Source: [Ruminococcus] lactaris ATCC 29176 (GTDB taxonomy: Bacteria; Bacillota; Clostridia; Lachnospirales; Lachnospiraceae). Taken from it: a DNA stretch of 64,000 nt. Location: contig NZ_CP102292.1 in assembly GCF_025152405.1 (NCBI RefSeq), positions 744,001 through 808,000 of the forward strand, in the 5' to 3' direction. The position numbers and the translations under genes are program-made. Under the pieces are notes generated by a model. It searched no databases. It saw nothing but the letters and a program-made list of their open reading frames with translations, and was not told the origin of the DNA. Numbering within the stretch: position 1 is the stretch's first letter; each line of letters opens with the position of its first letter. Positions 9,142-19,185 of this stretch are shown here, piece by piece.

Positions 9142-10017
9142 CTAATATTTCCGCTGATACCATTTTTCCAAAGCGTTAATAAGAGCATAAAGTGCCATGG
9201 CGATAAGACAGAGGATGCAGATACTCATGAGGAGCCAGGTCATTTTAAATGTCTGACTTGCATAAATGATCAGATACCCAAGTCCGCTTTTTGCGGCAAG
9301 AAATTCACCAATCACGACTCCTACAAGACAGAGCCCGATATTTACTTTCATGTTGCTTATGACAGCGGGAATAGAACTTGGGAGTATTACTTTGGTCAGG
9401 ATATGCTGCCGTTTTCCATGCAGGGTATAGATCAGCCGGATCTTTTCCTCATCTACGGTGATGAAAGCTGTGTAAAGATTCAGGATACTTCCGAAGACTG
9501 CCACCGACATTCCGGCAACGATAATGGTTGTAGGAGTAGCACCGAGCCATACAATGAGCAGAGGAGCCAGGGCAGATTTCGGCAGGCTGTTCAGAACGAC
9601 CAGATAAGGTTCCAGTATCTCAGAGAGTTTTCGACTGCTCCATAAAAGTACAGCGACCAGGAGGCTGAACAGCGTAACGCAGGCAAAACTGGCAAGCGTC
9701 TCGTAAAGTGTGATCCCGATATGAAGAAAGATACTTTGATCCAGAGTCATTTCCCAGAAGCAGCGGGCAATCCGGGAAGGACTGCTGAAGATAAAGGAAT
9801 CTACGATGCCGGCATTGGCACAGAGTTCCCATTGTAACAGAAAGAGGATCAGAAGAAGAATACGTGCGGTGAATACGAACTGACGGTGATGGCGTATTTT
9901 TTTCAGAAAAATAAGCTGTTCAGGAGAAATGTACCCGGGAAGGGAGTTCTTCTCTGAGTCAGAATGATGATTCCAAATGCGAAGAAATGGAACAGGAAGT
10001 TTATGCAAGAGTTTCAT
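9142..10017 (-). CDS. ABC importer permease (SsuC/TauC/ThiX type)
   Basis: A 291-residue permease with about six TM helices. It carries the EAA-loop motif of binding-protein-dependent importers (VVLNSLPKSALAPLLIVWLG and, later, the G...L.R..LP loop as YTLHGKRQHILTKVILPSSIP). The family imports nitrate, sulfonates, taurine or thiamine precursors, and the substrate cannot be decided here. Start ATG 10017 has a GGAAGGAG site and overlaps the end of the ATPase gene by 17 bp. No periplasmic-type binding protein follows: the gene ends directly in the terminal repeat of element copy 1, so a third operon gene may have been lost or displaced. Confidence 0.88.
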   Translation of the reverse strand: MKLLHKLPVPFLRIWNHHSDSEKNSLPGYISPEQLIFLKKIRHHRQFVFTARILLLILFLLQWELCANAGIVDSFIFSSPSRIARCFWEMTLDQSIFLHIGITLYETLASFACVTLFSLLVAVLLWSSRKLSEILEPYLVVLNSLPKSALAPLLIVWLGATPTTIIVAGMSVAVFGSILNLYTAFITVDEEKIRLIYTLHGKRQHILTKVILPSSIPAVISNMKVNIGLCLVGVVIGEFLAAKSGLGYLIIYASQTFKMTWLLMSICILCLIAMALYALINALEKWYQRKY

Positions 10018-10777
10018 TTTGGTTCAGCTCCTTCCAAAGTTGATTGAAATAGGTTTTAAATTCCGGTGCATTTCTGCGGTTCAATGGGGTATCATGTTCT
10101 AAAGAGAAAGTGACCGGGATGATCGTTGAGACGGTTGCCGGACGCCGGGACAGAACGATAATGCGGTCAGACAGGCTGATTGCTTCAGAGAGGTCATGAG
10201 TGACGAGAAGAGCGGTTTTGCCGGAATGCCGGAGAATCTGTCCGATATCATCACTGACGGTCAGCCGGGTCTGATAATCCAGTGCGGAAAATGGCTCATC
10301 TAAAAGAAGAAGTTCCGGTTCGGGGAGCAGGGTGCGGATGAGTGCTGCACGCTGCCGCATTCCACCGGAAAGCTGGGAAGGTCTTGCGTGGATAAAAGAT
10401 TTCAGTCCATACTGAGTGAGCATGGACTTGGCTTTTTCACGAATCTCTTTGTTCAGAGTGTGGCTGATTTCAGGACCAAGTAAAATATTACGGTAAATAG
10501 TCCGCCACTCAAAGAGATGATCGTGCTGAAGCATGTATCCGATCTGCGGAGAATTTCCAAGGACAGGCTCACCATTTAAAAGAATTTCTCCCGTCTGTGG
10601 TTTCATCAGTCCGCAGATCAGTGAGAGCAGAGTAGATTTGCCGCAGCCGGACGGACCGACAACAGCAGCAAATTCTCCGGGGGCAAGAGAAAAGGAAAGA
10701 TTGGATAAAGCTCTTGTTTCTCCGTGGGATGTGTGGTAAGAATAATATATATTATGAAGATCAAGAATGGTTTTCAT
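10001..10777 (-). CDS. ABC importer ATPase (SsuB/TauB type)
   Basis: A 258-residue ATPase. The ATG at 10777 follows a GGGAGG ribosome site, and the longer frame upstream has none. Motifs in order are Walker A GPSGCGKST, the Q-loop (YMLQHDHLFEWRTI), the signature LSGGMRQRAAL, Walker B LLLLDEPFSALD and the switch His in LLVTHDLSEAI. It energises the permease encoded just downstream. It is divergent from queH, with 91 bp between the starts, and I see no riboswitch in that gap. Confidence 0.92.
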   Translation of the reverse strand: MKTILDLHNIYYSYHTSHGETRALSNLSFSLAPGEFAAVVGPSGCGKSTLLSLICGLMKPQTGEILLNGEPVLGNSPQIGYMLQHDHLFEWRTIYRNILLGPEISHTLNKEIREKAKSMLTQYGLKSFIHARPSQLSGGMRQRAALIRTLLPEPELLLLDEPFSALDYQTRLTVSDDIGQILRHSGKTALLVTHDLSEAISLSDRIIVLSRRPATVSTIIPVTFSLEHDTPLNRRNAPEFKTYFNQLWKELNQNETLA

Positions 10778-10868
10778 AAAATCCTCCCGGTCGTTTCTAT
10801 CTATATTTAAAGTATGTAGGAACAGGGAAAAGGTGATTTGAGGAGTAGTAACAGGAGAAGGAATACCG

Positions 10869-11507
10869 ATGAATTTACAGAAGATCAATTATCAGAAAGA
10901 ACTGGAAAAAGTGCTGGATACTTTAAGGAAAGAAGGCAAAGTCCCCACGCTTTTGCTCCATAGCTGTTGTGCACCGTGCAGCAGTTATGTGCTGGAGTAT
11001 CTGTCTGAATATTTCAAGATCACAGTCTTTTATTATAATCCCAATATTTATCCTGAAAGTGAATATACAAAAAGGATTTTGGAGCAGCAGAAGCTGATCA
11101 GTGAAATGCATTTCAAAAATTCGGTTTCTTTTCTGGCAGGAAGTTATGATAAGGAACAGTTTTATGAAATGGCGAAAGGATTGGAAGAAGTAAAGGAAGG
11201 TGGGGAACGCTGCATGAAATGTTATGAGATGCGGTTAAAAAAGACGGCACAGAAGGCAGCAGAGGGAGGATTTGATTTCTTTACAACAACTTTAAGTATC
11301 AGTCCAATGAAAAATGCACAGAAATTAAATGAGATCGGACGCAGTGTCGGAGCGGAATACGGAATGGAGTATCTGTTGTCAGACTTTAAAAAGAAGAATG
11401 GATATAAGCGTTCTATTGAACTTTCAGCAATTTACGGGCTTTACAGACAGGACTATTGTGGCTGCGAATTTTCATATAAAGCGAGAAAATCTCAGACTGA
11501 AAAGTAA
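10869..11507 (+). CDS. queH: Epoxyqueuosine reductase QueH
   Basis: A 212-residue enzyme that reduces epoxyqueuosine to queuosine in tRNA, the last step of the pathway. It replaces the unrelated, B12-dependent QueG. Its metal and redox Cys motifs are all visible: LLHSCCAPCSS near residue 30, ERCMKCYEMRLKK in the middle, and YCGCEFS near the C-terminus, with TTTLSISPMKN between. The start ATG 10869 is preceded by an AGGAGAAGGA stretch. queA, which makes epoxyqueuosine, is elsewhere in this window (36189). Confidence 0.95.
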   Translation: MNLQKINYQKELEKVLDTLRKEGKVPTLLLHSCCAPCSSYVLEYLSEYFKITVFYYNPNIYPESEYTKRILEQQKLISEMHFKNSVSFLAGSYDKEQFYEMAKGLEEVKEGGERCMKCYEMRLKKTAQKAAEGGFDFFTTTLSISPMKNAQKLNEIGRSVGAEYGMEYLLSDFKKKNGYKRSIELSAIYGLYRQDYCGCEFSYKARKSQTEK

Positions 11508-11570
11508 AAAAAGAAAAAAATACAGTAGACATCAGACGCTTTAGTATGATAAACTTAGTAGAAAAAAGCA

Positions 11571-11665
11571 GAGTGCAGTCGGTTATTTTAAAACCGAATG
11601 TAGAGAACCGGCGTGAAAACGGCAGGTTTGAAGCAGGTGAAAATGAGTGCCTCTGCCGGAATAAA
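11571..11665 (+). promoter_or_regulatory. Structured leader upstream of argH
   Basis: The 188-bp gap before argH can fold. There is a small hairpin TCGGTT/AACCGA, then GGCAGG pairing with CCTCTGCC across about 40 nt. The string GTAGAGAACCGG also occurs at the start of the pheS T-box in this window, which suggests a degenerate or truncated T-box-like stem. The AGGGTGG antiterminator motif and a terminator with a U-run are absent. It is a weak candidate for regulation. Confidence 0.3.
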
Positions 11666-11695
11666 GAAAATATAAGATAGAAAAGAGGATGAGAA

Positions 11696-13072
11696 ATGGC
11701 ACAGTTATGGGGTGGTCGTTTTACAAAGGAAACGGATCAACTGGTGTACAATTTCAATGCATCGATTTCTTTTGACAAGAGATTCTATGAGCAGGATATC
11801 CGAGGAAGTATTGCTCATGTTACCATGCTTGCAAAGCAGGGGATTTTGACAGAAGAAGAAAAGAAGCAGATTATAGACGGGCTGAACGGAATCCGTGAGG
11901 ATGTGGAAAACGGGAAACTCGAGATTACAGACAAATACGAAGATATTCACAGCTTTGTAGAGGCGAATCTGATCGACCGGATCGGAGATGCAGGAAAGAA
12001 ACTGCATACCGGACGCAGCAGGAACGATCAGGTTGCACTGGATATGAGATTATATACAAGAGATGAAGTGCTGGAACTGGACAGTCTTTTAAAAGAGATT
12101 CTGGAAGTCCTTCTGAAACTGATGAAGGAAAATGTTGAGACGTATATGCCGGGCTTTACGCATTTGCAGAAAGCACAGCCGATCACGCTGGCACATCATA
12201 TGGGAGCGTACTTTGAGATGTTCAGGCGTGACAGACTCCGCATGAAAGATATCTATAAGAGAATGAATTATTGTCCGCTGGGAGCAGGTGCTTTGGCGGG
12301 AACAACTTATCCGTTGGACAGAGAGTATACAGCAGAGCTGCTTGGATTTGACGGACCGACATTGAACAGTATGGATTCTGTGTCAGACAGAGATTATCTC
12401 ATCGAACTGTTGTCAGCGATGTCTACAATCATGATGCATCTGAGCCGGTTTTCGGAAGAAGTGATCATCTGGAACTCCAACGAGTACCAGTTTGTTGAGA
12501 TTGATGATGCTTACAGCACCGGAAGCAGTATTATGCCACAGAAGAAGAATCCGGATATTGCAGAGCTTGTTCGTGGCAAGACCGGAAGAGTCTACGGAGC
12601 ATTGATGTCACTTCTGACAACGATGAAAGGAATCCCACTGGCATATAATAAGGATATGCAGGAGGATAAAGAACTTGTATTTGATGCCATTGATACGACA
12701 AAGGGCTGCCTTGCATTATTTACAGGAATGCTCAGGACAATGAAGTTCAATGATGCAAGAATGGAAGAAAGTGCAAAGCACGGCTTTACAAATGCGACCG
12801 ATGCAGCAGATTATCTGGTGAACCATGGAATGCCGTTCCGGGATGCACATGGCATTGTAGGACAACTGGTACTGTATGGAATTGAGCATAAAAAAGCACT
12901 GGATGATTTCACTATGGAAGAGTTCAAGGCGATTTCACCGGTATTTGAAGAAGATATTTACGATGCGATCAGCATGAAAACCTGTGTAGAGATGAGAAAT
13001 ACGATCGGTGCACCGGGAAAAGCGGCAATGGAAAAGGTGATTGCCCTGGAAGAAGAATATTTATATTTATAA
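11696..13072 (+). CDS. argH: Argininosuccinate lyase
   Basis: A 458-residue enzyme that splits argininosuccinate to arginine and fumarate, the final step of arginine synthesis. It has the full family length. The N-terminus MAQLWGGRF and the signature loop [12 protein letters not shown] (catalytic Ser loop of the fumarase/aspartase superfamily) are present, as are [13 protein letters not shown] and the TGFTHLQ/AQP-type segment [12 protein letters not shown]. The ATG at 11696 follows a GAGGATGAGA site. argG is not adjacent, so the gene is not in a compact arg operon. The next gene, asd, is 48 bp downstream. Confidence 0.97.
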   Translation: MAQLWGGRFTKETDQLVYNFNASISFDKRFYEQDIRGSIAHVTMLAKQGILTEEEKKQIIDGLNGIREDVENGKLEITDKYEDIHSFVEANLIDRIGDAGKKLHTGRSRNDQVALDMRLYTRDEVLELDSLLKEILEVLLKLMKENVETYMPGFTHLQKAQPITLAHHMGAYFEMFRRDRLRMKDIYKRMNYCPLGAGALAGTTYPLDREYTAELLGFDGPTLNSMDSVSDRDYLIELLSAMSTIMMHLSRFSEEVIIWNSNEYQFVEIDDAYSTGSSIMPQKKNPDIAELVRGKTGRVYGALMSLLTTMKGIPLAYNKDMQEDKELVFDAIDTTKGCLALFTGMLRTMKFNDARMEESAKHGFTNATDAADYLVNHGMPFRDAHGIVGQLVLYGIEHKKALDDFTMEEFKAISPVFEEDIYDAISMKTCVEMRNTIGAPGKAAMEKVIALEEEYLYL

Positions 13073-13120
13073 ATCAGAACTATAATTGAAATAGTAAGAT
13101 ACAGGAAAGGAAGAAAGAAA

Positions 13121-14206
13121 ATGGAACAGAAGTTAAAAGTTGGTATCCTTGGAGCGACAGGAATGGTAGGACAGAGATTTATCTCTCTGCTTGAGAACCA
13201 CCCATGGTTTGAAGTGGTTACGGTAGCAGCAAGTCCGCGTTCCGCAGGAAAGACGTATGAAGAAGCAGTAGGAGACCGCTGGAAAATGGATACTCCGATG
13301 CCGGAGGCTGTAAAGAAACTGGTTGTACTGAATGTAAATGATGTAGAGCATGTAGCATCTACTGTTGATTTCGTATTCAGTGCTGTAGATATGTCAAAAG
13401 AAGAGATCAAAGCGATTGAAGAGGCTTATGCAAAGACGGAGACACCGGTTGTATCCAACAACAGTGCACACCGTTGGACACCGGATGTACCGATGGTAGT
13501 ACCGGAGATCAATGCAGAGCATTTTGAAGTGATCAAAGATCAGAAAAAGCGTCTTGGAACAACTCGTGGATTCATCGCAGTAAAGCCGAACTGCTCCATC
13601 CAGAGCTATGCACCGTGCCTTGCTGCATGGAAAGAGTTTGGACCAAAAGAGCTGGTTGTTACAACCTATCAGGCAATCTCAGGAGCAGGTAAGACGTTCA
13701 AAGACTGGCCGGAGATGGTAGGAAATATCATTCCTTATATCGGTGGAGAAGAGGAAAAGAGCGAGCAGGAGCCGCTTCGAGTACTCGGCAAAGTAGAAAA
13801 CGGACAGATCGTGAAAGCAGAACTTCCAAAGATTACATGCCAGTGCGTACGTGTACCGGTTCTCAATGGACATACAGCAGCCGTATTCATCAACTTTGAG
13901 AAGAAGCCTACAAAAGAACAACTGATCGAGAAACTTGTGACATTCAAGGGATTCCCGCAGGAAGCAGAACTTCCGAGTGCTCCGAAGCAGTTTATCCAGT
14001 ATCTGGAAGAGGACAACCGTCCACAGGTAGCAGAGGATGTGAATTATGAGAATGGTATGGGGGTTTCAATCGGACGTCTGAGAGAAGATTCTATGTTCGA
14101 TTATAAATTTATCGGACTTTCCCATAATACAGTCAGAGGAGCAGCCGGTGGAGCAGTTCTCTGTGCAGAGGCTCTGACAGCAAAGGGATATATCGAGAAG
14201 AAATAA
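13121..14206 (+). CDS. asd: Aspartate-semialdehyde dehydrogenase
   Basis: A 361-residue NADPH-dependent enzyme making aspartate semialdehyde, the branch point to Lys, Met, Thr and diaminopimelate. The N-terminal nucleotide loop GILGATGMVGQRF and the active-site Cys in VKPNCSIQSYAP are clear. The sequence resembles the archaeal/fungal-type branch more than the E. coli type. AGGAAAGGAAG precedes the ATG. With thrC further down it supports a threonine route from this region. Confidence 0.95.
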   Translation: MEQKLKVGILGATGMVGQRFISLLENHPWFEVVTVAASPRSAGKTYEEAVGDRWKMDTPMPEAVKKLVVLNVNDVEHVASTVDFVFSAVDMSKEEIKAIEEAYAKTETPVVSNNSAHRWTPDVPMVVPEINAEHFEVIKDQKKRLGTTRGFIAVKPNCSIQSYAPCLAAWKEFGPKELVVTTYQAISGAGKTFKDWPEMVGNIIPYIGGEEEKSEQEPLRVLGKVENGQIVKAELPKITCQCVRVPVLNGHTAAVFINFEKKPTKEQLIEKLVTFKGFPQEAELPSAPKQFIQYLEEDNRPQVAEDVNYENGMGVSIGRLREDSMFDYKFIGLSHNTVRGAAGGAVLCAEALTAKGYIEKK

Positions 14207-14261
14207 GATCCCATTTCATTGAATAAGATTTCATCTCGTTTTAAAAAGGAGGTATGTCAAA

Positions 14262-15536
14262 ATGGGAATGACAATGACGCAGAAAATTTTAGCAGCCCAT
14301 GCCGGACTGGATTCCGTAGAGGCAGGGCAGCTCATCGAGGCGAAGCTCGATATTGTTATGGCAAATGATATTACAGGACCGATGGCTCTGCCAATCTTAA
14401 AGCAGATGTCAGATACTGTATTTGATAAGGATAAAGTAGTGTTTGTACCGGATCATTTTACTCCGAACAAAGATATCAAGTCAGCAGAGAACTCCAAGGC
14501 AATCCGGGAGTTCTCAAAGGCACAGGGACTGAAATGGTATTTTGAACAGGGAAAATCCGGTGTAGAACATGCGATTCTCCCAGAGGCAGGTGTAGTGACA
14601 GCAGGTGAATGTATTATCGGTGCAGATTCACATACCTGTACATACGGAGCTTTGGGAGCATTTTCAACAGGTATGGGAACAACCGACGTGGCAACAGGAA
14701 TGGCAACCGGTGAGATCTGGTTTAAAGTTCCGAGTGCAATCAAGTTTGTCCTGACAGGAAAGCCGTCCAAATATGTCAGCGGTAAAGACATTATTATCCA
14801 TATCATCGGTCAGATCGGAGTGGATGGAGCTCTTTACAAATCAATGGAATTTACCGGAGACGGAATTGCCTGTCTTTCGATGGATGACCGTTTTACGATG
14901 GCAAATATGGCGATCGAGGCTGGTGCAAAGAACGGAATCTTCCCGGTTGACGAAAAGACAAAAGCTTATCTTGCAGAGCATTGCAAGAAAGAATATACAG
15001 TTTATGAGGCTGATGAGGATGCGGTTTATGATGAAGTGATCGAAATAGATCTTTCTAAAGTACGCCCGACAGTTGCTTTCCCACATCTTCCGGGAAATGC
15101 AAAGACAATTGATGAAGTTGAGGCAATGGAACCAATTAAGATTGATCAGGTTGTGATCGGTTCCTGCACGAACGGAAGAATGGAAGATTTAAGAAAGGCA
15201 GCAGCGATCCTGAAAGGTCATACTGTTCACCCGGATGTACGTGTTATGGTTATTCCGGCAACGCAGAAGATCTATAAAGAGTGTATCAAAGAAGGACTTC
15301 TTGATATCTTTGTAGATGCAGGCTGTGCAGTGAATACACCAAGCTGTGGTCCCTGCATGGGTGGCCATATGGGTGTTATGGCAGCAGGAGAAAAATGTGT
15401 TTCTACAACAAACCGTAACTTTGTAGGTCGTATGGGACATGTGGATTCCCTGATCTATCTTGCATCACCGGAAGTGGCAGCGGCAAGTGCAATCGCAGGA
15501 TGCATTGCAAATCCGGAGAAAGTGGGTGAAAAGTAA
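14262..15536 (+). CDS. leuC: 3-Isopropylmalate dehydratase, large subunit
   Basis: A 424-residue aconitase-family subunit that isomerises 2- to 3-isopropylmalate in leucine synthesis together with LeuD. The substrate and cluster motifs are present: [29 protein letters not shown] and [11 protein letters not shown], giving the three cluster Cys. The length fits the shorter LeuC2/HacA-like branch, so homoaconitase activity cannot be excluded by sequence. AAAGGAGG lies 9 bp before the ATG. It overlaps leuD by 1 bp (TAATG). Confidence 0.94.
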   Translation: MGMTMTQKILAAHAGLDSVEAGQLIEAKLDIVMANDITGPMALPILKQMSDTVFDKDKVVFVPDHFTPNKDIKSAENSKAIREFSKAQGLKWYFEQGKSGVEHAILPEAGVVTAGECIIGADSHTCTYGALGAFSTGMGTTDVATGMATGEIWFKVPSAIKFVLTGKPSKYVSGKDIIIHIIGQIGVDGALYKSMEFTGDGIACLSMDDRFTMANMAIEAGAKNGIFPVDEKTKAYLAEHCKKEYTVYEADEDAVYDEVIEIDLSKVRPTVAFPHLPGNAKTIDEVEAMEPIKIDQVVIGSCTNGRMEDLRKAAAILKGHTVHPDVRVMVIPATQKIYKECIKEGLLDIFVDAGCAVNTPSCGPCMGGHMGVMAAGEKCVSTTNRNFVGRMGHVDSLIYLASPEVAAASAIAGCIANPEKVGEK

Positions 15537-16033
15537 TGGAAAAAGCTTTAGGACATGTATTTAAATATGGAGATAATGTGGATACGGACGTAATCATTCC
15601 GGCAAGATATCTGAACTCTTTTGATGCACAGGAGCTTGCAAGTCATGCGATGGTGGATATTGACCCGGATTTCGTAAAAAATGTGAAAAAAGGAGATCTG
15701 ATCGTTGCCAATAAGAACTTTGGATGTGGTTCATCCAGAGAGCATGCTCCACTTTGCCTGAAGACGGCAGGAGTAAGCTGTATCATTGCAGAGACATTTG
15801 CAAGGATCTTCTACAGAAACGCGATCAATATCGGACTTCCGATCATTGAATGCCCGGAGGCTGCAAAAGAGATCGAAGCCGGAGATGAAGTCGAGGTAGA
15901 TTTCGACAGTGGTAAGATCTATGACCGCACGAAAGGCACAGAATATCAGGGACAGGCGTTCCCGGAGTTTATGCAGAAGCTGATCGCAGCAGGTGGACTG
16001 GTAAATTATACCAATCATAAGAAAAATAAATAA
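15536..16033 (+). CDS. leuD: 3-Isopropylmalate dehydratase, small subunit
   Basis: A 165-residue swivel-domain subunit partnering LeuC. It shows the hallmark [12 protein letters not shown] and the start [15 protein letters not shown]. The length is normal for the short LeuD2 type. The ATG overlaps the leuC stop, indicating translational coupling. leuA and leuB are not in the window. Confidence 0.95.
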   Translation: MEKALGHVFKYGDNVDTDVIIPARYLNSFDAQELASHAMVDIDPDFVKNVKKGDLIVANKNFGCGSSREHAPLCLKTAGVSCIIAETFARIFYRNAINIGLPIIECPEAAKEIEAGDEVEVDFDSGKIYDRTKGTEYQGQAFPEFMQKLIAAGGLVNYTNHKKNK

Positions 16034-16108
16034 AAGCAGAAGATGCAGACAGAGGATGCGGGAGTAAAATCGTCGCATCCTCATTTTAAGTTTAAGAAAG
16101 GAAACGAT

Positions 16109-17389
16109 ATGAATGATACAGTGACAAAAGGAAATGCGGCGGCACTTTTGCCAATCGGAGTTTTTCTGCTGATCTTTCTCGGAGCAGGGATTGCTTTTGG
16201 AGACTTTTATGCCATGCCGGCTGTGGTTGCATTTCTGATTGCTTTATTTGTGGCTTTTATGCAGAACAGACAACAGAAGTTTGCAGATAAGATCAAAGTG
16301 ATCGCAAAAGGAGTCGGTGAGGAAAATATTATCACGATGAGTCTGATCTTTCTCTGTGCGGGTGGATTTTCCGGTGCGGTAACAGCAGCAGGAGGAGTGG
16401 AAAGCACAGTGAACCTGGGACTTTCTCTGATACCGACCCACTTTGCGGTGGCAGGACTTTTCGTGATCGGCTGTTTTATTTCAGTTTCTATGGGAACATC
16501 CATGGGAACGATCGCCGCACTTGCACCGATCGCAGTGGGAATCAGCGAAAAGACAGGATTTGAACTGTCTGTCTGTATTGCTTCTGTTGTATGCGGAGCA
16601 ATGTTCGGGGATAATCTATCCATGATTTCCGATACAACGATCGCAGCAGTCAAGACACAGGGATGCGATATGAAGGACAAATTTAAAGCCAATTTTCTGC
16701 TGGTACTTCCGGCAGCAGTCCTCAGTATCCTGATCTTCTGGATCATGACAAGAAATGTCAGTTATTCTCTGGAGGGAGACCTGAAGTATAACCTGTGGGA
16801 AGTTTTTCCTTATCTGATCGTACTGGCGGGAGCTTTGGCGGGAATCAATGTCTTTCTTGTGCTGATCAGCGGAATTGTTATTTCTCTGATCGTCGGGGTG
16901 GCAGCAGGAAATATTGCAGTGACAGAGATGTTTAAAGTGGTCGGGGACGGAGTGACTTCGATGTACGATATCACTGTGATCTCAATCCTGGTTGCCTGTA
17001 TCGTGTCACTGGTGAAAGAAGCCGGTGGTATTCAGTTTATTCTGGATCTGATCAAAAGCAGGATCAGAGGGAAAAAAGGAGCGGAACTTGGAATTGCACT
17101 GCTGGCATTATTTGTGGATATATGTACGGCAAATAATACGGTTGCAATCGTGATGACAGGACCGATCGCCAGAGAGATCAGTGAAGAGTATGGAGTAGAT
17201 CCGAAACGTTCGGCATCCCTTCTGGATATGTTCACTTCAGTTGGACAGGGAATGATCCCTTATGGGGCACAGCTTTTATCAGCAGCGACGCTGACAGGCC
17301 TGACACCGGTTGATATCTTGCCGAACCTTTATTATCCGGTTCTGATGGGAATCTGCGGAGTTGGTGCAATTTTCTTGAGGAAACGGTAA
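16109..17389 (+). CDS. NhaC-type Na+/H+ antiporter family protein
   Basis: A 426-residue membrane protein with about 10-12 TM helices. I chose the ATG at 16109, which has AAGAAAGGAA upstream; the longer frame from 16043 lacks a ribosome site and begins with a polar stretch. Family motifs are SMGTSMGTIAALAPIAV, VCGAMFGDNLSMISDTTIA and FTSVGQGMIPYGAQLL, which fit the NhaC/ion-transporter superfamily. Neighbours are amino-acid genes, so it might export or exchange an amino or organic acid and not simply Na+. Only the family is firm. Confidence 0.87.
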   Translation: MNDTVTKGNAAALLPIGVFLLIFLGAGIAFGDFYAMPAVVAFLIALFVAFMQNRQQKFADKIKVIAKGVGEENIITMSLIFLCAGGFSGAVTAAGGVESTVNLGLSLIPTHFAVAGLFVIGCFISVSMGTSMGTIAALAPIAVGISEKTGFELSVCIASVVCGAMFGDNLSMISDTTIAAVKTQGCDMKDKFKANFLLVLPAAVLSILIFWIMTRNVSYSLEGDLKYNLWEVFPYLIVLAGALAGINVFLVLISGIVISLIVGVAAGNIAVTEMFKVVGDGVTSMYDITVISILVACIVSLVKEAGGIQFILDLIKSRIRGKKGAELGIALLALFVDICTANNTVAIVMTGPIAREISEEYGVDPKRSASLLDMFTSVGQGMIPYGAQLLSAATLTGLTPVDILPNLYYPVLMGICGVGAIFLRKR

Positions 17390-17456
17390 AGTTGTGATAT
17401 ACTTGCAGAAAAAGAAGCAGAAAAAAGTTTTAAAATATGAAAAAGAGGGCAAAGCG

Positions 17457-18944
17457 ATGAATCTTTTATACAAAAGTACAAGAAATGCAGACAAGACAGT
17501 AACAGCTTCGGAGGCAATCTTAAAAGGACTTGCAGATGATGGTGGTCTGTTCGTACCGGTAGCTGTTCCGAAACTGGATGTTACGATGGACGAATTGAAG
17601 AGTATGTCTTATCAGGAGACTGCTTACGAGGTTATGAAAAAGTTCCTTACCGATTTTACGGAAGAAGAACTGAAGCACTGCATTAACAGTGCATATGATT
17701 CCAAGTTTGATACAGAAGTGATCGCTCCGCTTGTGAAGGTGGGAGATACTTATCATCTGGAACTGTTCCACGGAGCAACGATCGCATTTAAAGATATGGC
17801 ACTTTCAATTCTGCCACATCTGATGATCACTTCCGCAAGAAAGAACCAGGTGAAGAATGATATCGTGATCCTGACTGCTACCTCCGGAGATACAGGAAAG
17901 GCGGCACTTGCAGGATTTGCAGATGTTCCGGGAACGAAGATCATCGTTTTTTATCCAAAGGGAGGCGTCAGCCGTGTGCAGGAACTGCAGATGGTAACGC
18001 AGAAGGGAGAGAATACTTCTGTTGTCGCAATCCATGGTAATTTTGATCATGCACAGAGCGGAGTGAAGGCTCTTTTTGAAGATAAAGAACTGGAAAAAGA
18101 ACTTGCAGCAAAAGGATATCAGTTCTCCTCAGCCAATTCGATCAATATCGGACGTCTTGTTCCCCAGGTGGTTTATTATGTGTATGCCTATGCAAAGCTG
18201 CTTGAGAATGAAGAAATCCAGGCTGGCGAGGAGATCAATGTTACGGTTCCGACCGGAAACTTTGGAAATATTCTTGCAGCATATTATGCGAAGCAGATGG
18301 GCGTTCCGATCGCAAAGCTGATCTGTGCCTCCAATGAGAACAAAGTCTTATTTGATTTCTTCCAGACCGGTGTGTACAACAGGAATCGGGAGTTTGTACT
18401 GACATCTTCTCCGTCCATGGATATCCTGATTTCCAGTAATCTGGAGCGTCTGATTTATACGATCGCAGGGCAGGACGCAGAGAAGGATACAGAGCTGATG
18501 AATGAACTTAAGGAAAAAGGTGTCTATGAGATTACCCCTGAGATGAAAGAAAAGCTGGCTGATTTCAGAGGCGGATATGCAACGGAGGCAGAGACCGCAG
18601 AGATGATCCATGATACTTATAAAAAGACCGGATATGTGATGGATACGCATACAGCAGTTGCAGCATATGTATGCAAGAAGTATCGGGAAGAGAGTAAGGA
18701 TACGAAGAAGTGTCTGGTTGCTTCTACGGCAAGCCCGTATAAGTTTGCACGCAGCGTGATGACTGCGATCGATCCGGCTTATGATGCGATGGATGAGTTC
18801 CAGTTGATTGATGAGCTGCACAAGGTTTCGGGATTCCCGATTCCGAATGCAATCGAAGAGATCAGAGATGCAGAGATCCGTCATACGACAGAGTGTGATG
18901 CAGATAAAATGAAAGAGACCGTTAAAAAGATTCTCGGCGTGTAG
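17457..18944 (+). CDS. thrC: Threonine synthase
   Basis: A 495-residue PLP enzyme converting O-phosphohomoserine to threonine. The start at 17457 (MNLLYKSTRNADKTV) matches the family N-terminus and follows GAGGGCAAAG. The PLP Lys lies in HGATIAFKDMALS. The phosphate-binding loop and LTATSGDTGKAALAGF are intact. The long form (~500 residues) is the type with an extended N-terminal domain. A strong terminator follows, closing the amino-acid gene run. Confidence 0.96.
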   Translation: MNLLYKSTRNADKTVTASEAILKGLADDGGLFVPVAVPKLDVTMDELKSMSYQETAYEVMKKFLTDFTEEELKHCINSAYDSKFDTEVIAPLVKVGDTYHLELFHGATIAFKDMALSILPHLMITSARKNQVKNDIVILTATSGDTGKAALAGFADVPGTKIIVFYPKGGVSRVQELQMVTQKGENTSVVAIHGNFDHAQSGVKALFEDKELEKELAAKGYQFSSANSINIGRLVPQVVYYVYAYAKLLENEEIQAGEEINVTVPTGNFGNILAAYYAKQMGVPIAKLICASNENKVLFDFFQTGVYNRNREFVLTSSPSMDILISSNLERLIYTIAGQDAEKDTELMNELKEKGVYEITPEMKEKLADFRGGYATEAETAEMIHDTYKKTGYVMDTHTAVAAYVCKKYREESKDTKKCLVASTASPYKFARSVMTAIDPAYDAMDEFQLIDELHKVSGFPIPNAIEEIRDAEIRHTTECDADKMKETVKKILGV

Positions 18945-18995
18945 AAGATAGGATAACCGGAAATATTTGCGGAGTCTAAAATAAAAGAGATCAGG

Positions 18996-19033
18996 GGCAG
19001 ATGTCAGGAGAAAGACCGGACATCTGCCTTTTT
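18996..19033 (+). terminator. Rho-independent terminator after thrC
   Basis: A 10-bp perfect stem, GGCAGATGTC with GACATCTGCC, has a 13-nt loop and is followed by TTTTT. Confidence 0.88.
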
Positions 19034-19099
19034 GTTCTGAATTAGACAAAAGAAAGGGGGAGAACAGGTGAATATACACAAGAAATAAAAGAAAAATTC

Positions 19100-19108
19100 T
19101 GGTACAAT
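19100..19108 (+). promoter_or_regulatory. Extended -10 promoter candidate for the GH2 gene
   Basis: TGGTACAAT fits an extended -10 (TGN plus TACAAT), without a convincing -35 box. It is followed by a leader hairpin with GACAGT paired to ACTGTC (~19120-19143). The start codon is about 80 bp downstream. Confidence 0.4.
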
Positions 19109-19185
19109 ATGCAATAGGGGACAGTGCGTCTATTTGTACTGTCTGCCGACGTGGAGAACGGAAAATCGAAAAAGGAGGAACAGGC

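Larger units (their letters stand above)
6782..9143. repeat. Palindromic repeat element, copy 1 (interrupted)
   Basis: The element lies between the convergent symporter and ABC permease genes. After removing the IS630-type element (1396 bp plus a 2-bp TA duplication) and the MITE (195 bp plus a 5-bp duplication) it is 764 bp, the size of copies 2 and 3. Its outer ends form inverted repeats (AGTGAAATTTGTAGTTG at 6782, and the same in reverse complement ending at 9143). The left arm (~6782-7110) and right arm (~8830-9143) are homologous in inverted orientation. The centre has the AGCCGG/CCGGCT palindrome (~7113-7140 and ~8795-8819). The permease stop codon lies inside the right terminal repeat. 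I see no convincing gene in the arms. Confidence 0.85.
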
